From contig NC_081412.1 of NCBI RefSeq assembly GCF_030272615.1, forward strand, positions 100,997,796-101,061,795: a DNA stretch of 64,000 nt, in the 5' to 3' direction. A model generated the notes under the pieces. That model had not been told where the DNA came from, did not search any database, and saw only the letters and a program-made list of their open reading frames with translations. Position numbers and translations under genes: made by a program. This DNA comes from Cryptomeria japonica (lineage: Eukaryota; Streptophyta; Pinopsida; Cupressales; Cupressaceae). Position 1 is the stretch's first letter. The number at the start of each line of letters is the position of its first letter. Positions 1-11,639 of the stretch are shown here, piece after piece.

Positions 1-429
1 AATTTTGATTTATGTGCATACACAGATGCAAATTGGGCAAGAGATGTAGATGACAGAAAAAGCACCACTGGCAGAGCATTTTTTCTTGGTAGAAGATTAA
101 TTTCATGGTTGAGAAAGAAATAAAGTTGTACATCATTATCAACAACAGAATCAGAATATGTTGCAGTAGCAACTAACTATACATAGGTATTATGGATTAA
201 GAAAATGTTGAAGGACATAAAGGTAAAATGCAAAGAACCTATAATCATTTACTGTGATAATATGGCAGCAATTGATATATCTAAGAATCTAGTATTTCAC
301 TCTAAAACTAAACATGTTTCTATCAAATTCAATTTTCTGAAAGAGAATTTTGAAGCAAAAGAAGTGAAATTGGTTTATGTGAATACTAAAGAGAAGATTG
401 CAGATATCTTTACTAAACCTTTGCCTTAG
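1..429 (+). pseudogene. Ty1/copia RNase H, C-terminal end of pol (partial, 5' cut by window)
   Basis: The frame beginning at base 1 reads as the RNase H domain of a copia polyprotein: the core around YTDANWARD and KSTTGRAF, then TTESEYVA, then YCDNMAAIDISKN, and the closing IADIFTKPLP. The enzyme would remove RNA from the RNA:DNA hybrid during reverse transcription. Two in-frame stops break it: TAA at 121-123 and TAG at 184-186. The acidic residues in the TDA, TESE and CDN blocks are still present. The rest of pol lies left of the window. Polypurine motifs and a long LTR follow, so this is the 3' end of a plus-strand element. Domain call is firm; lineage (Sirevirus-like) is inferred from the polypurine repeats downstream. 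Confidence 0.85.
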
Positions 430-568
430 GAAACTTTTGAATATCTCAGAGAGCATCTTGGAGTTATACCCTCACCGGTAGAGACTTAGACAGTTGGAGC
501 ATGGCATTAGACCAGTAGAATTTAACAGAGAAATATTTTTCCAGCTTTTATGAAGGAGAGCTACTTCT

Positions 569-864
569 TAGGGGGAGTAGATTGGATAAATTTGGTTATA
601 ACAATTAGTATTTGTAATAAGTTCTATGAACTGATTATATTTGGTTTTGTATTACTTTGGCATTTGATGTCAAAGGGGGAGAGATATCTATGGAAAAACA
701 CATTATCTTTGGGGAGAGATTATTCCTAGGGGGAGAAATATTATGTAATTTGATTTCTGGTAATTGATCTCTTTAGGAGATTATTGGTTTTTGGTTTTTG
801 GCATTTCTGCTTTGGCTCTTAGATGGTTTTTCCATCTTGTGTTGCCATTAATGCCAAAGGGGGA
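569..864 (+). other. multiple polypurine-tract motifs upstream of a copia 3' LTR
   Basis: GGGGGAG-type blocks recur at about 571, 675, 729 and 859, the last directly before the LTR (AATGCCAAAGGGGGA). A series of repeated polypurine tracts before the 3' LTR is a known hallmark of Sireviruses. The last one is the likely primer for plus-strand DNA synthesis. Confidence 0.6.
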
Positions 865-1963
865 TATTACTAGTATTATGGATGTGTTCCATTGGTTTTG
901 TCATTGATGTCAACACTTATCAACACTTGTGAACACTTATCAGTACTGGAGATACTTGGTTATTTTCACCGGCATGTTCAGTGACTTATGCACAGTCACT
1001 GGTATCTGGTTCACCGACAGGTTATATTGTTCAACGACACTAAGGATGATTTGTTATCATCTATAGATTACTTGGTTATGTCGAAGACATTGTTTGGATA
1101 CTTGGTTTTGATGATTTGGTTATTGGTCTAATTGAGTTTGCATATTTGTTGTTACCGGCAAATAGGTCTAGGTTATGGATCGGCAAGCATTATATATTCC
1201 AGATCAGCATGACACGTTATGGAGATGTCTTATTGATTGGTTATTATTGTAAATGCATTGAGCCAACATGATGTATCACATATTGATTCATTTTTAATTA
1301 ATTTAATTGTAATATTCTTAGTGAGTCGACCTACACATTTGGTTTTAGGTTTTGGTATATATGTAAGATCTCATTTGTGAGATTAATGTAAGGTGTGAAA
1401 GGAATGCAATAAGGTATTACAAGGTTGTGATATTTGGTATAAGAAGAGCTATACACGCAAACATCATTTGAAGATTCAAGGAAGGTATGAAGAAGACAAT
1501 CAGAGCTTAACCGGTATTGAATCCAGCATATGAAGATGTTATTTTGAGTAGTACATTATCATTGGATCTAACTATCTAATTGTAGTCAGTGTGACTCCCA
1601 TTTTGTGATTGACCAGTGAGCTCTAGGCAGTTGGCCTTTCTGCATGTGCAGACCCCATTTGTACACACATACTATCTACAGTAGTATCATCTGATTGTGG
1701 GTAAGGTTTCCCACTGTGGTTTTTCCCCTTTTAGGGTTTCCATGTACAAATATATGTGTTATGTGTTGTGGATGTTATTTGTCTTTCTATTTCATGCATT
1801 AAACTTTACCAGTATTGTTATTAACTATTAAACTGTCAACCAAAATTAAGTTTGGTTTACCGGTATTATGCATTAAGTTTGGTTAAGTTATATTTGGGTT
1901 GAAACTAATAGACAACTGATTCACCCTCCCCCCCTCCCTCTTAGTTGCCTCTGGGTCCTAACA
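865..1963 (+). repeat. copia 3' LTR (Sirevirus-like), plus orientation
   Basis: The repeat begins right after the polypurine tract; the expected TG start appears mutated to TATTAC. It ends at CCTAACA. It holds the features seen in the other long LTRs of this window: GTCATTGATGTCAA near the start, a TTTTTCCC..GGGTTTCCATGT block near 1723-1743, and a TTCACCCTCCC..CTCTTAGTTG block close to the end. The short motif CAACACTTATCA is repeated near 910-945. Its left partner is outside the window, so boundaries rest on these landmarks. Confidence 0.6.
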
Positions 1964-2533
1964 ATGAATAGATAGCTTCGCAAATGAAAAATACCTTTTG
2001 ATTTGCAACCAGGTGCAATAAATTAGTAATTGATTGCTACAGGCTCAAATTTAGCTCCTAAAAATCTTTCACTCTATTGCTTTGCACTTTTCTCTCATTC
2101 ACATTGTGAAGAATGAGCTATTGAAATGCCTTTTTATCTACTAAAAACCTAATTTTGAGTTGTAATAAATGCACAACCCTAATGACTTTCAAATACACTA
2201 TTTTCATCAATTCATTTATCGGATTATCAAACTACCATGAAATCTTCTGGATAAGATCTGGATATCTAATCTAGATCTTTTACAACCTTCCAGATCTAGT
2301 TACAGATATCCGCATGGGGGTTCAATGAATCTGCATGATAATCTGCCCCCTAAGGCAAAAATGCCCTAGTTACTGGATGAGGTTGCATCAACGGATTTAG
2401 GTGTGGAGCTGTTTTGCACATTTGAATCTTCCTTTTTCACCCACATCTTCTTATGTTGATCTTTGATCTCTTCCACTTTATCTTATCCTTTTTCATTTGA
2501 TTTGTCTTTGTTCACCAAAGCATTCTTACTTCT

Positions 2534-3958
2534 GAAATATATTGCAATATGACCAGGTTTGTTGCATGCATGACAAACAGCATTCCCTTACATGGGCTTG
2601 AAGTTCATCTGATTTGATCTCATCCTGCATTGGTTAGGTATATGTCCAAACATCCCACAAGAATAGCATCTCTTGTTCTGGAAATTATGTATCATAGTTC
2701 TACATGTGTTTGACTTATGACCAAAACTGTTGCATATGAAACATTGACTGGTAAAGGTAGGAACATTATGCATCATATTGCTCATCATCCCATTATTCAT
2801 CTTACTTCTGCATTGACTTGCCATATGACCAAATTTACCACAAACAAAATATTTACCATTTAATTTATAAGCATTAGGTTATCTTACCTGAGGTTTCTTG
2901 TCCTTCTTATGATTGCTTTGACCAGAACCAGAGGATTCTCCTTTCTCAAATCTAATTCCTCGTGTATCTTTCCCATGTCTCTGACTTTCTAGCATCTCAT
3001 CCAACCAAGCTGAACTAGATTTGAAATTTTCTTTGTACTCATTAGTAGTAGTTATCTCATCTCTCAGAATTATGATATGCCTTTCAAGTTCTTGTCCATC
3101 ATTCTTTGTTTGTACCAATTCAAGCTTCAATTGATCATTCTCATATGTCAATCTACAACATTCATTAGAACTATCCTTCAGTGACTGAGTTAGGGTTTCT
3201 TCATTCTTCTTTTGTTCTTGAATCTCCTTTGTCAGCTTCATCACAATGGATTACATCTCATTCTTTAAAACTGCATTCTCCCTAGCCAACTTCTCACATT
3301 CATTTGTCATGTCTTGTACGGTTTGATTGTCAACACTTTGTTCTTCTTTCTCCTTCATCTTATCCATCAACTCTTATTGCAAGGTGTGTGCCCTTGGTAT
3401 CCTTGTGTTTTGTAGTGCAACACTCAGGTTTGTGAAATGGCTTAACTACCTCATGTGGTTTCTATAAGTCTAGTAGTTGTATCGGGCATTAACATGTCAA
3501 TCTTTTGGTGCAACAACAACCATACTTGTAACAAGTGGTATCAAAGCTTGGTCACAAGTTCAAACCCCTCGCTTGTGTTGGGGGGGAATTGTTGCAAGGT
3601 GTGTTCCCTTGGTCTCCTTGTGTTGTGTAGCATAGCACTTGGGTTTGTGACATGGCTTAACTACCTCTTGTGGATTCTATAAGCCTAGTCGTTGTATCGG
3701 GCATTAACAGGTCGATCTTTTGGTGCAACGACACCCACACTTGTAACAACTCCTTTCTCCTTTCTCTAGTAGTGTTCACTTAATCTTTCAAGGTTTCAAT
3801 GAAGTCTTTAGCTACATTCAATTTTTTTTCAGAGAACTTACTTCATTTCTTGTTGCATCAAGATCTTCAAGTGCCACAGTAAGGTGTTTATGTAATCTAG
3901 AGTCCATTGATTCAATCTTTCAGATCTTCCTCAAGATGTTAGGCTTCTTCGAAGGAAC
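2534..3958 (-). pseudogene. copia gag remnant with four CCHC zinc knuckles, split by a TRIM
   Basis: On the minus strand this reads from the primer-binding site at 3961-3973 leftward: a coiled-coil-rich stretch (about 2879-3244, heptads such as LTKEIQEQKKNEETL), then four CCHC boxes. Box 1 (2810-2851) has its first Cys changed to Tyr; box 2 (2702-2743, CFICNSFGHKSNTC) and box 3 (2627-2668, CYSCGMFGHIPNQC) are intact; box 4 (2534-2575) has its last Cys changed to Phe. Gag packages element RNA. Stops and frame changes separate the pieces, and a 374-bp TRIM sits at 3375-3748 inside it. No pol follows, so the element is truncated on the left. Gag identity is firm; four boxes is more than usual for plant copia gag. 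Confidence 0.75.
3375..3748 (+). mobile_element. TRIM (terminal-repeat retrotransposon in miniature), copy 1
   Basis: Two direct repeats of exactly 159 bp (3375-3533 and 3590-3748) flank a 56-bp core. The core starts with a primer-binding site, TGGTATCAAAGC at 3536-3547 (like initiator Met tRNA), and ends with a polypurine tract GGGGGGGAAT just before LTR 2. LTR 2 begins TGTTGCAAGG and ends TTGTAACA; LTR 1 begins TATTGCAAGG. Flanking 5-mers ACTCT (3370-3374) and ACTCC (3749-3753) look like a target-site duplication with one change. No protein is encoded, so it must have moved using enzymes of another LTR element. It lies inside the minus-strand gag above. A second copy is at 29572-29946. Confidence 0.9.
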
Positions 3959-3960
3959 TA

Positions 3961-3973
3961 GGCTCTGATACCA
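3961..3973 (-). promoter_or_regulatory. primer-binding site of the minus-strand copia element
   Basis: The minus strand reads TGGTATCAGAGCC two bases after the LTR end, complementary to the 3' end of initiator methionine tRNA, the standard primer for plant copia elements. It fixes the orientation: LTR to the right, gag to the left. Confidence 0.85.
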
Positions 3974-3975
3974 AT

Positions 3976-5113
3976 TGTTGGAATTAATGAATATTGAGGG
4001 GGGGTGAATCAGTGTTTTGCAATTTACTAGATTATTAAACTGATTCACCTACTGGATGCAAAAGATAGAAAGTATAATGCAAAAACTCAAAGAATATAGC
4101 CATACAACCATAACACTAGAATTTTTATGTGGAAACCCGAAAAGGGAAAAACCATGGTGGGATTTGAACCCACAATATTATTATACTATGACCATTAGTA
4201 GAATGATATTACAAAAAGGGAATGTAATTACATTTAGGCACACTTCCTAGAGCTCACTACTCTATTACAAGACAGGGTTGCAACCCTAGAGGACTCACTA
4301 TCCTACAAATGAGATATAAAAGCAATTAAAAAGTTTGAGATCAAGTACAACATCTACAAATTCCATAAATCAGTTATAGTTATGCTCAAAATGATCTACT
4401 GCCATTGATCTAAAAAATTGATCAGTTATGCTCTACTACCAAATACTAGATCAATAAAATTCAAGATCTGCATGTGAAACTGTGCTCAATCACACCCAAA
4501 ACAATTTTGCACCCATACATTCACCTAAAATGATCACCTAAGTCTATCTTATATATATGCATCACCAAAATAGATCTCCAACTAGTTGGCTTCACAAAAC
4601 TACAAAATATGAAGCATGTAGTCTCATGTCAGCTCAATCCATCACAAATCCATATACTAGACCAAAAACATATGATCTCAAGATTCACACGCAATGGCAT
4701 AAACTCCTCGATCACAACACCAACCACCACAATCATCCTTACATTTCTACAACACACATTACCTAACTTGTCCACACAATAGCTCTACTCTTCCAGAATC
4801 ACTAGATACCAGACCAAGAGTCATGCACTAGAATCGACACCGGAGGTTGGAATTGCAAAGTGATCTACCTTAAACAACCAATAGACTATCCCAATCACTG
4901 CAACCAAAGTTGCATCAATGGCAATGAGTTGTACTTATTGAATATGTGCACCATCTTCACACTTTGTCGGACTAACACCTAAAGTTAATATGACTTTTGG
5001 TAGATCAAATCTACAGGTATCAGATAGGATTACTAGGCTGATTTGCCATCAATGACAACCCCTAAATAATCTCCATGCATCAAACGTCACCAGAACAGTG
5101 TCTCTTGCCAACA
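3976..5113 (-). repeat. copia 5' LTR of the minus-strand element
   Basis: The 1138-bp segment has inverted ends TGTTGG (3976) and CCAACA (5108-5113) and abuts the primer-binding site. Internal landmarks match the other LTRs here: a run of G then GTGAATCAG near the left end, a GTGGAAACCCGAAAAGGGAA block at 4130-4149, and a CATCAATGACAACC block near the right end. Its right end interrupts the pol sequence of a plus-strand copia element that begins at 5114. Confidence 0.8.
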
Positions 5114-5699
5114 AGTGCTACCAAACCAGATATCATGTATGTTGTTTGCCTTGTAGATAGATTTCAACAAGATCAAAAAGAGTCACATGTTTTTGCAATA
5201 AAGAAAATTTTATATATCTAAAAGGTACAAAATATTTTGACTATGGTATCCCAGAGGATCAAATTTTACTCTTTAAGCTTATATTGATGCATATTGGGTA
5301 GGAAGTGTTGATGACAAAAATAGTACAAGTGGTGGAGCATTTTTCCTTTTCTCTCGATTAGTTGAATGGTTAAGTAAAATGCAAGATTCTATGTCTTTAT
5401 CAACTGCAAAAATTGAATACATTGCAACCGCATCATGTTGCACTTAGATACTTTAGATGAAATGGGCATTGAAGGATATTGGTGTGATGTTTGATGAATT
5501 GATCTCAATCATGTGTGATAATACAAGTGTGATAAATACCTCTAAGAATTCAGTATTGCATTATAGAACAAAGCATATCTCTATTCGGTATCAGTTCTTA
5601 AGGGAGAAGGTGTTGGACAATGAAGTAAAACTTGAGTATGTTCCTACAAAAGAGAAAGTTGCAGATATATTTACAAAGGCTTTGTGCAAGGATACTTGA
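5114..5699 (+). pseudogene. Ty1/copia pol end: RT C-terminus and RNase H, frameshifted
   Basis: The first bases encode the conserved end of the copia RT (TKPDIMYVV, then RFQQDQKESHV), followed by a broken RNase H. Recognisable blocks are DDKNSTSGGAFF, LSTAKIEYIA and MCDNTSVINTSKN, ending VADIFTKALCKD at 5690. Near 5220-5340 the reading frame shifts and stops occur, so the protein is dead. The acidic residue expected in the TTE block is changed (TAKIEY). The sequence was cut at its left edge by the minus-strand LTR ending at 5113. An LTR follows at 5994. Confidence 0.8.
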
Positions 5700-5993
5700 G
5701 TATCTCCAGTAGAGGTTGGGGATATTACCCCTTCCTAGTTTGAATTAGTGCATTTAGCAATGCCTTAGTCTAGGGATCTGCATGCATATTTTAGTCTATA
5801 CTAATAATTGGGGCTTCGTCTTAGGGGAAGCTATGTGGAATCTGAAAATGGTTGAGTTGTTACTCACCTTTTTCTTTGATCTCAAAGGGGGGGAGATTGG
5901 AGAGATTGGAGATGTTTGTGCGAGAGACGAGTTATGATTCTAAATTTGTGTTTATAATTGATGAATGTTGCCATCAATGAAAAAGGGAAAGAT

Positions 5994-7193
5994 TGTGGTA
6001 AATGTGAAGATGATACTATGTCAATATGGTTGTCATTGATGTCAACATACTAATTATGTGTTTCGGTGATTGGTTTGTGCTTCATATTTATGATATGTTG
6101 TAATTGTAATCATTAGGTTTTGTTATGTTATTGGATGTTGCCTTTAGATTTCATGCTTATGATTTGGTGCTCTAGAAGTTGTGCTTCACAAGTGTGCTCA
6201 GTGATGATGATACTTTGATAGTGTTTGCAGTGCTCTAATTTTCTTCGTAAATTTATTTTTTATGATAATATTTTAGATTTATGATATTCATATCTTTATC
6301 TTTACTATTCTGATTTGGGACATGATGATGTGCTCCGAAGTCGTGGTTGTTGATATGTTCATTCTAGGTCCAGTTGACCTTGAATATTTCTATTTTTTCT
6401 CTGGTTATTGTGGCGTTTGGATAACATGTTGTTTTGATTGATGTAGTGCATTGTGGTGTGGTCCACTTCTCATTCCTTTCCATTGCAGGAATGTTTAGTG
6501 TAGACCTATTTCAAATTGTGTTTTGGTGAATTGTTTTTAGTTTACTTAGGAGATTCCTAATTCAAGAGATCAGTATAAATAAAGGATGATTATAATGAAG
6601 AATATACAAAAGCAAGTGGATTGAAAAAAAAATTATTGGTGTGAATTTGTGCGAGGTTATGTGAAGTTGTGGTTGAGCAATGTGATAGTGTGTTGTTTTT
6701 GTTCTTTGGTACAAGAGACAGTGAGCCAAAGGTTTCTTCTAGCATTGCAGTGTTGTGGTAGTTGTGCTTTAGTGGAGGATTCTTTTTTTCCCTTCTTCTT
6801 CTTCTTCTTCTTCTTCTTCTTCTTTTTCTTCTTCTTCTTCTAGGTAGTGATCCCTTTTCTAGCAGTTTTAGCTGGGAAATGAGCCCACCTACAGTGAGCA
6901 TTCTGACAATGATCCACCCTTTGTAAAAATCACCTTAACTGGTGTCACCCTAATAGGTGTTTCATAATTGACAATTAGCATTCTCCATGGTTTTTTCCTT
7001 CTTGGGTTTTCCACGTAAAATTTGGTGTTTCTTATGTCTGTTTCATGTGTGTTCTCTCTCATGCTTATATCTATTTATGTATAAGAAATAAGAATTTTGG
7101 TTACTGGATCTATTTCTATGGATTAAACTTAAAAGTTCTTAATTGACAACTGATTCCCCCTGCCCCCTCTCTTAGTTGTCTGGGATATTCAAC
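5994..7193 (+). repeat. copia 3' LTR, plus orientation, with (CTT)n
   Basis: Begins TGTGGTAA directly after a degraded polypurine tract (ATCAATGAAAAAGGGAAAGAT) and ends near ATTCAACA. It shares landmarks with the other LTRs: GTCATTGATGTCAACA near the start, CTTGGGTTTTCCACGT at 7003-7018 and the CCCCCTGCCCCCTCTCTTAG block near 7156-7175. It belongs to the element whose pol end is at 5114-5699. The right boundary is less certain than the left. Confidence 0.6.
6793..6841 (+). repeat. (CTT)n trinucleotide microsatellite
   Basis: About 16 near-perfect CTT/TTC units inside the LTR. It gives long artefactual frames (poly-Phe, poly-Arg). Confidence 0.95.
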
Positions 7194-7506
7194 ATCTTGT
7201 GGAATAGAGACACCGCTAGAGAAATAAATTGAGAATACTACATGAGCCACAAAATCATGTCCACAAAATTTTAACACAACTTCAGCATATCTAGAGGTCA
7301 TCGAAGACTTTTTGGACAAATCTGACTGTCACTCTTACTACCAATGAATATAAATAACCAACTTCTACAAACCAAAACCAAAATGCTACAACCAACACCA
7401 AAATATCAAACTCAACTGCAACAATAGGAATATATCCAGACTAGAATCCATTTGGACAACCAAGTTTGACATGAATGACAACCATACAAACTCATATTTT
7501 TAACAA
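7194..7506 (-). repeat. truncated minus-strand copia LTR remnant
   Basis: This stretch is similar to 9380-9711, the start of the minus-strand LTR further right. Shared phrases include GATGAGCC/ACATGAGCCACAAAATC, CCAAAACCAAAA and CCATTTGGACAACCAAGTTTGACAT. It is the U3 start of a related LTR whose left part was lost at the junction with the plus-strand LTR. Confidence 0.6.
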
Positions 7507-8269
7507 ATGCAGCTATAGGATGACTAATGCAGCTAATGCTATTATTTTTAGGTTTTTTAGAATTTTAAGGATGAAAATGCAATTAAACGTAACTAAGCTA
7601 TTCTATGTTTTTGTGATTTTAGACTTTTAAAATGTTTAAATGCAAACCTAAATAACTAAAAGGAGAGTTTATAAATCAAAGATCACAATGATGTGGATGG
7701 GTTTGATAAAGTATCGCCTTTCACTAGACTTATGAGCTACATGATTGACTTGTTGGTAGAAATGACTTAAAGAAAATGATAAGGCCAAGATGACCTAACA
7801 ATATCTAAGATAAGATCCTAGATTTAATTTCTAGGTTCTCAAATTTTTTTAAGGCTAACATGCAAGTTGACCTAGAGTATTCAAAACTATTGATTAAAAT
7901 GCAAGTTTTGAACTAAGGACTAGAGGGTTGATTTGGACAATGCAACTAAATGATGCAAGCTAAAAGGTAAATGCAATCTAACTTGGGATTTAATGGAAAA
8001 TTTAATCTAAGATAAGGATTTGAGAATGAAATTTCAACTAAGGAGGTAATAATTAACTTAAACCAATGTCATTTTAAGACTAGAGGCTTGAAGACCAAGT
8101 TTGACTTATACGATCAAATATAACGATGCAAATTTAAGATAAAGATGCAAAAGATAAATACAATTTTGAACTAAGGATTGGATGCTAAAGCAAATATTTT
8201 TAATTCTTAGTGGTCTCAATTTGTTCTTAATGATCTCAATAGTAATTTGAGTGGTTCATTTTGAACACA
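7507..8269. other. gene-free AT-rich stretch
   Basis: No coding sequence is visible. The text is built of short recurring phrases (ATGCAA, AACTAAGGA, AAGATAA), suggesting an old degenerate repeat. I cannot assign it to a family. Confidence 0.5.
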
Positions 8270-9711
8270 TGATAGGACAAGGGGGGGTGAATCAGTCTAG
8301 AACTTCAAAATAAATTTAATTTTAAATAGCATCATATAACGTAGTGGTAACAACTCAATCATCAACCCATAAACATCAACCATAAACACATGAACATCAA
8401 CCATCAACACATGAACATCAACCATCAACACATGAATATTAACCATCAACACATGAACACCAAATTTACATGAAAAACCCAAACAGGGAAAAACCATAAT
8501 GAGAATCTAACTCACAATATGAATATGAATGATTACCAAGTTTTAGGCTCATTTCCAATGAGCAACAACACCTGATGGACTTGCAAGACTAAGGCACACT
8601 ACCTTAGGGCAAGATACAAGGACTTGTACAATTGAGGCTCAATGCTTCAGGGCAAGATACAATTTGTTGCCAAATGACTCATTGTCAATCAATAACAAAG
8701 GAAATAGTAGAACTAAAATTGAGAAGGATCTCTTAAACATGAAATTATCCTTGAACAATTAGAACAAACAACCAATAGCATGGCAAGAATCTCTAGTGAT
8801 CACCACTAACACACCGTCTTACTAGATGTATCACCTTCAAAGATTTGACTTTTGTACTTTTGAAAACTCAAATCTCCTTACACATCATTCACATACACTT
8901 CTCATAAATTCACACACAATACATGTAACACACTCAACTCATACATCTACACACCTTAAATATGAGATGGATCAATGAAAAATCTAATCGAGGGTCACCC
9001 AAAATAGAATAAGTATTTTTAAACAAAATAAGCCACCTGGACCAAAAAATACTCAAAGCAATCCACTCTAGAAGAGAAAGAGGGAATCAAAACACATCAC
9101 AATACATCCTTCCAAGATGAATCTGATGATATACATAGGTTAACGCATTCTCTAAAGATGTTACCAAATGTAACATGTAGATATAACAATCAGTTGGCCA
9201 AAGAGTATCTTTCGATGTAAAATACATCATGCAAATCTCCATAGGCCATGGTGAGACCATTAACAACTTCTTAATACGTCCTCTAGTGCATATCCAGACC
9301 AAAAAAATATGATCCAAACAAGATAACTCAACTAGACACACTGAATTATAACACAATTGAATATCCTGAACATGAGTCAACAAAGCTCTCTTGTAGAGTA
9401 AAGAAACCACTAGAGAAGCATATTCAAAATATTAGATGAGCCATAAAATCACATCCACTAAACCACAACACAATCTGCAACATATATGAAGGCCATCAAA
9501 TACTTTATGGACTAGTCTGACAAACACACTTACTGCTAGAGAATAGAAATAACAATCCAAATCCAAATGCCACAAACCAAAACCAAAAATAGAAAACTCA
9601 ATCTACAACACAAACCACAACTACAACAACCAGGAGTATATCTAGACTAGAATCCATTTGGATAACTAGGTTTGACATCAATGATAACCATACAAGCTCA
9701 TACTTCCAATA
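8270..9711 (-). repeat. copia 3' LTR of the minus-strand element, with an internal minisatellite
   Basis: The right end CCAATA (mutated CCAACA) is followed by AGTCTCCCCCTTTGTCATTGATGG, the polypurine tract read on the minus strand. The left end lies by the GGGGGGGTGAATCAG block at about 8281, near TGATAGG. Within it, 8368-8462 is a tandem array of about four to five copies of a 21-bp unit (CATGAACATCAACCATCAACA). The unit reads as an artefactual MVDVHVL repeat on the minus strand. Confidence 0.7.
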
Positions 9712-9984
9712 GTCTCCCCCTTTGTCATTGATGGAAACACTTGAACAATACCTATAGAAATCTCACAACAATTGTTTCTCCCAATCTATCAACAACTCTA
9801 TCTCCAAATATCACAACAAATCTCTCCTTTTTAACATCAAAGACAAAGGGAATTGCATGACATACTAGCCAACACACACCACTACTCCTTCTAAGAGAAG
9901 TAACAACATCAATCTTGGAGATAAAAAATAATTGTTGAATCTCCCTTGGAAAGTGCACAACTATAATGCATCTAGTTATAAAAA

Positions 9985-10590
9985 GGAGGGGCAATAACCC
10001 CTAGTTTCTTCCTAAGATAATCAAAAGTATCCTTTGCCAACTCCTTAGTGAAAATTCCTTCTACTTGTTCTTTTGTAGAAATGTATTCCAATCTGACTTC
10101 CTTCTTTTCTACCTTCTACCTTAGGAAATGATAACAGATTGAGATATTTTTGGTTCTTGAATGCATTATTGGATTCTTTGAAATGTTTATAGTATTGGTA
10201 TTATCACACATAATAGGAATAGCTTCATCATACACCACTTTAATATATTTAAGAGTCCGTTTCATTCACATAACTTGAGTACAACAAGATGTTATCACAA
10301 TGTATTCTAATTTTGTCGTAGATATGGAATTGAATATTGCTTCTTACTGACATTGAATCTTGCTTCTTACTTCCATGAAGCCAATATGTCTCCCAAAAAG
10401 AATGCACGACCACTAGTACTTTTCTTATCATCATTTTTTTTGGCCCAATCAACATCTATATATGATTTCAACCTGAAATCTTTAGGTTTCTTGTACCAAA
10501 GACCAAAATTTTGAGTCTCTTTCAAGTACCTAAAAATCCTCTTCACTACTTGTTCATCTGATTGCTTCAAATTATCTTGAAATATCATAA
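9985..10590 (-). pseudogene. Ty1/copia RNase H domain
   Basis: Minus-strand blocks in order: KRIFRYLKETQNFG (end of RT/connection), SYIDVDWAKKNDDKKSTSG, AFFLGDILASW, then PIMCDNTNTINISKN and TKNISICYHF, ending with an IFTKEL block. Frame changes and stops separate the first half (10367-10588) from the second, and the central block with the catalytic Glu is disrupted. Part of the same decayed pol that continues to 13.5 kb. Confidence 0.8.
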
Positions 10591-11372
10591 ATAAACATAT
10601 AGCCTACATAATATCTGGTCTAGAATTAGTTAGATATAACAATCCTCCAGCCATAGATCTATACTTCTTCTGATCAATATCTGGAGATGTATCATATTTG
10701 CCTAATTTGCAACCAACTAGTTAAAGGGGTAGTAACTGGTTTGTACAATTTTTCATATCAAACTTCTTTAACATATCTTTGACATATTTAGCTTGAGAGA
10801 TAAAGATTCCATCTTCCAATTGAGTAACTTGTAGACCAAGAAAGAATGACATCTCACCAATCATTGACATTTCAAATTCCTTTTGCATCTCTTCTTCAAA
10901 CTCTTTACATAAACCATCATTTCCTCTGAAAAATTATATCATCAACATAGACAACAACAATGAACAACTTGTTACCTTCAACCTTGAAATAAGGATTGTT
11001 GTATGTAGTACATTTCCTGAAGTCTTGTTGTAACAAATATTTGTCCAATCTAGCATACCAAGCTTTAGTTGTTTGTTTGATTCCATAAAATGCCTTATTT
11101 AACCTGCAAACCATATCCAAATCTTCTGGCAATCTGAATCCATCCAGTTGCTTAACATATGCCCCTTCTTCCAATTTTTCATTTAGAAATGTTGACTTAA
11201 CATTCATTTGATATACCTTGAAATTCTTATAAGCCAAAAAAGCTAGAAACATTCTTATAGCTCCCATCCTATTTATTGGAGAAAAATTTTCCTCAAAATA
11301 AATACCTTCAACTTGTGAGTAGCCTTTACATACCAATATCACTTTTTTCCTTGTAACTTGTCCTTTTTTCAT
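10591..11372 (-). pseudogene. Ty1/copia reverse transcriptase domain
   Basis: The 10917-11372 frame shows the copia RT start: KGYSQVEGIYFEENFSPI, then the palm with MNVKSTFLNEKLEE (the first catalytic Asp, usually DVKTAFL, is changed to Asn), CRLNKAFYGIKQTTKAWY and the active-site VVYVDDIIF. Downstream on the minus strand to 10591 are the remaining fingers and thumb blocks in other frames. The YVDD is kept but the D-to-N change in the first motif alone would inactivate the enzyme. Confidence 0.85.
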
Positions 11373-11639
11373 TTATCTTGTTCTAAAACACCCACTTAGT
11401 TCCTATCACATTCTTGTCCACTAGTTTGGGTTTCAGCTTCCAAGTTTGATTCTTTTATATTTAATTTAGTTCTTCTTCCACTAATTTTACCCAAATTTAT
11501 TCTTTGCTTGCTTCCTCATATGATTTAGGTTCCACTAATGAAAGAAAATAATAGTTTTCTTTCTCATTTACCTTTGTAACACTTCTTCTTGTCTAAACTC
11601 CTTAATTTTGTCTCCAAAAATCTAATCTTATAAATGATT

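Noticed and set aside
8368-8462. CRISPR-like array of short repeats
   Set aside because: The units are directly adjacent with no unique spacers, and the setting is a plant LTR.
8297-8497. 66-codon minus frame with repeated MVDVHVL
   Set aside because: It is a 21-bp minisatellite inside an LTR, so the periodic peptide is incidental.
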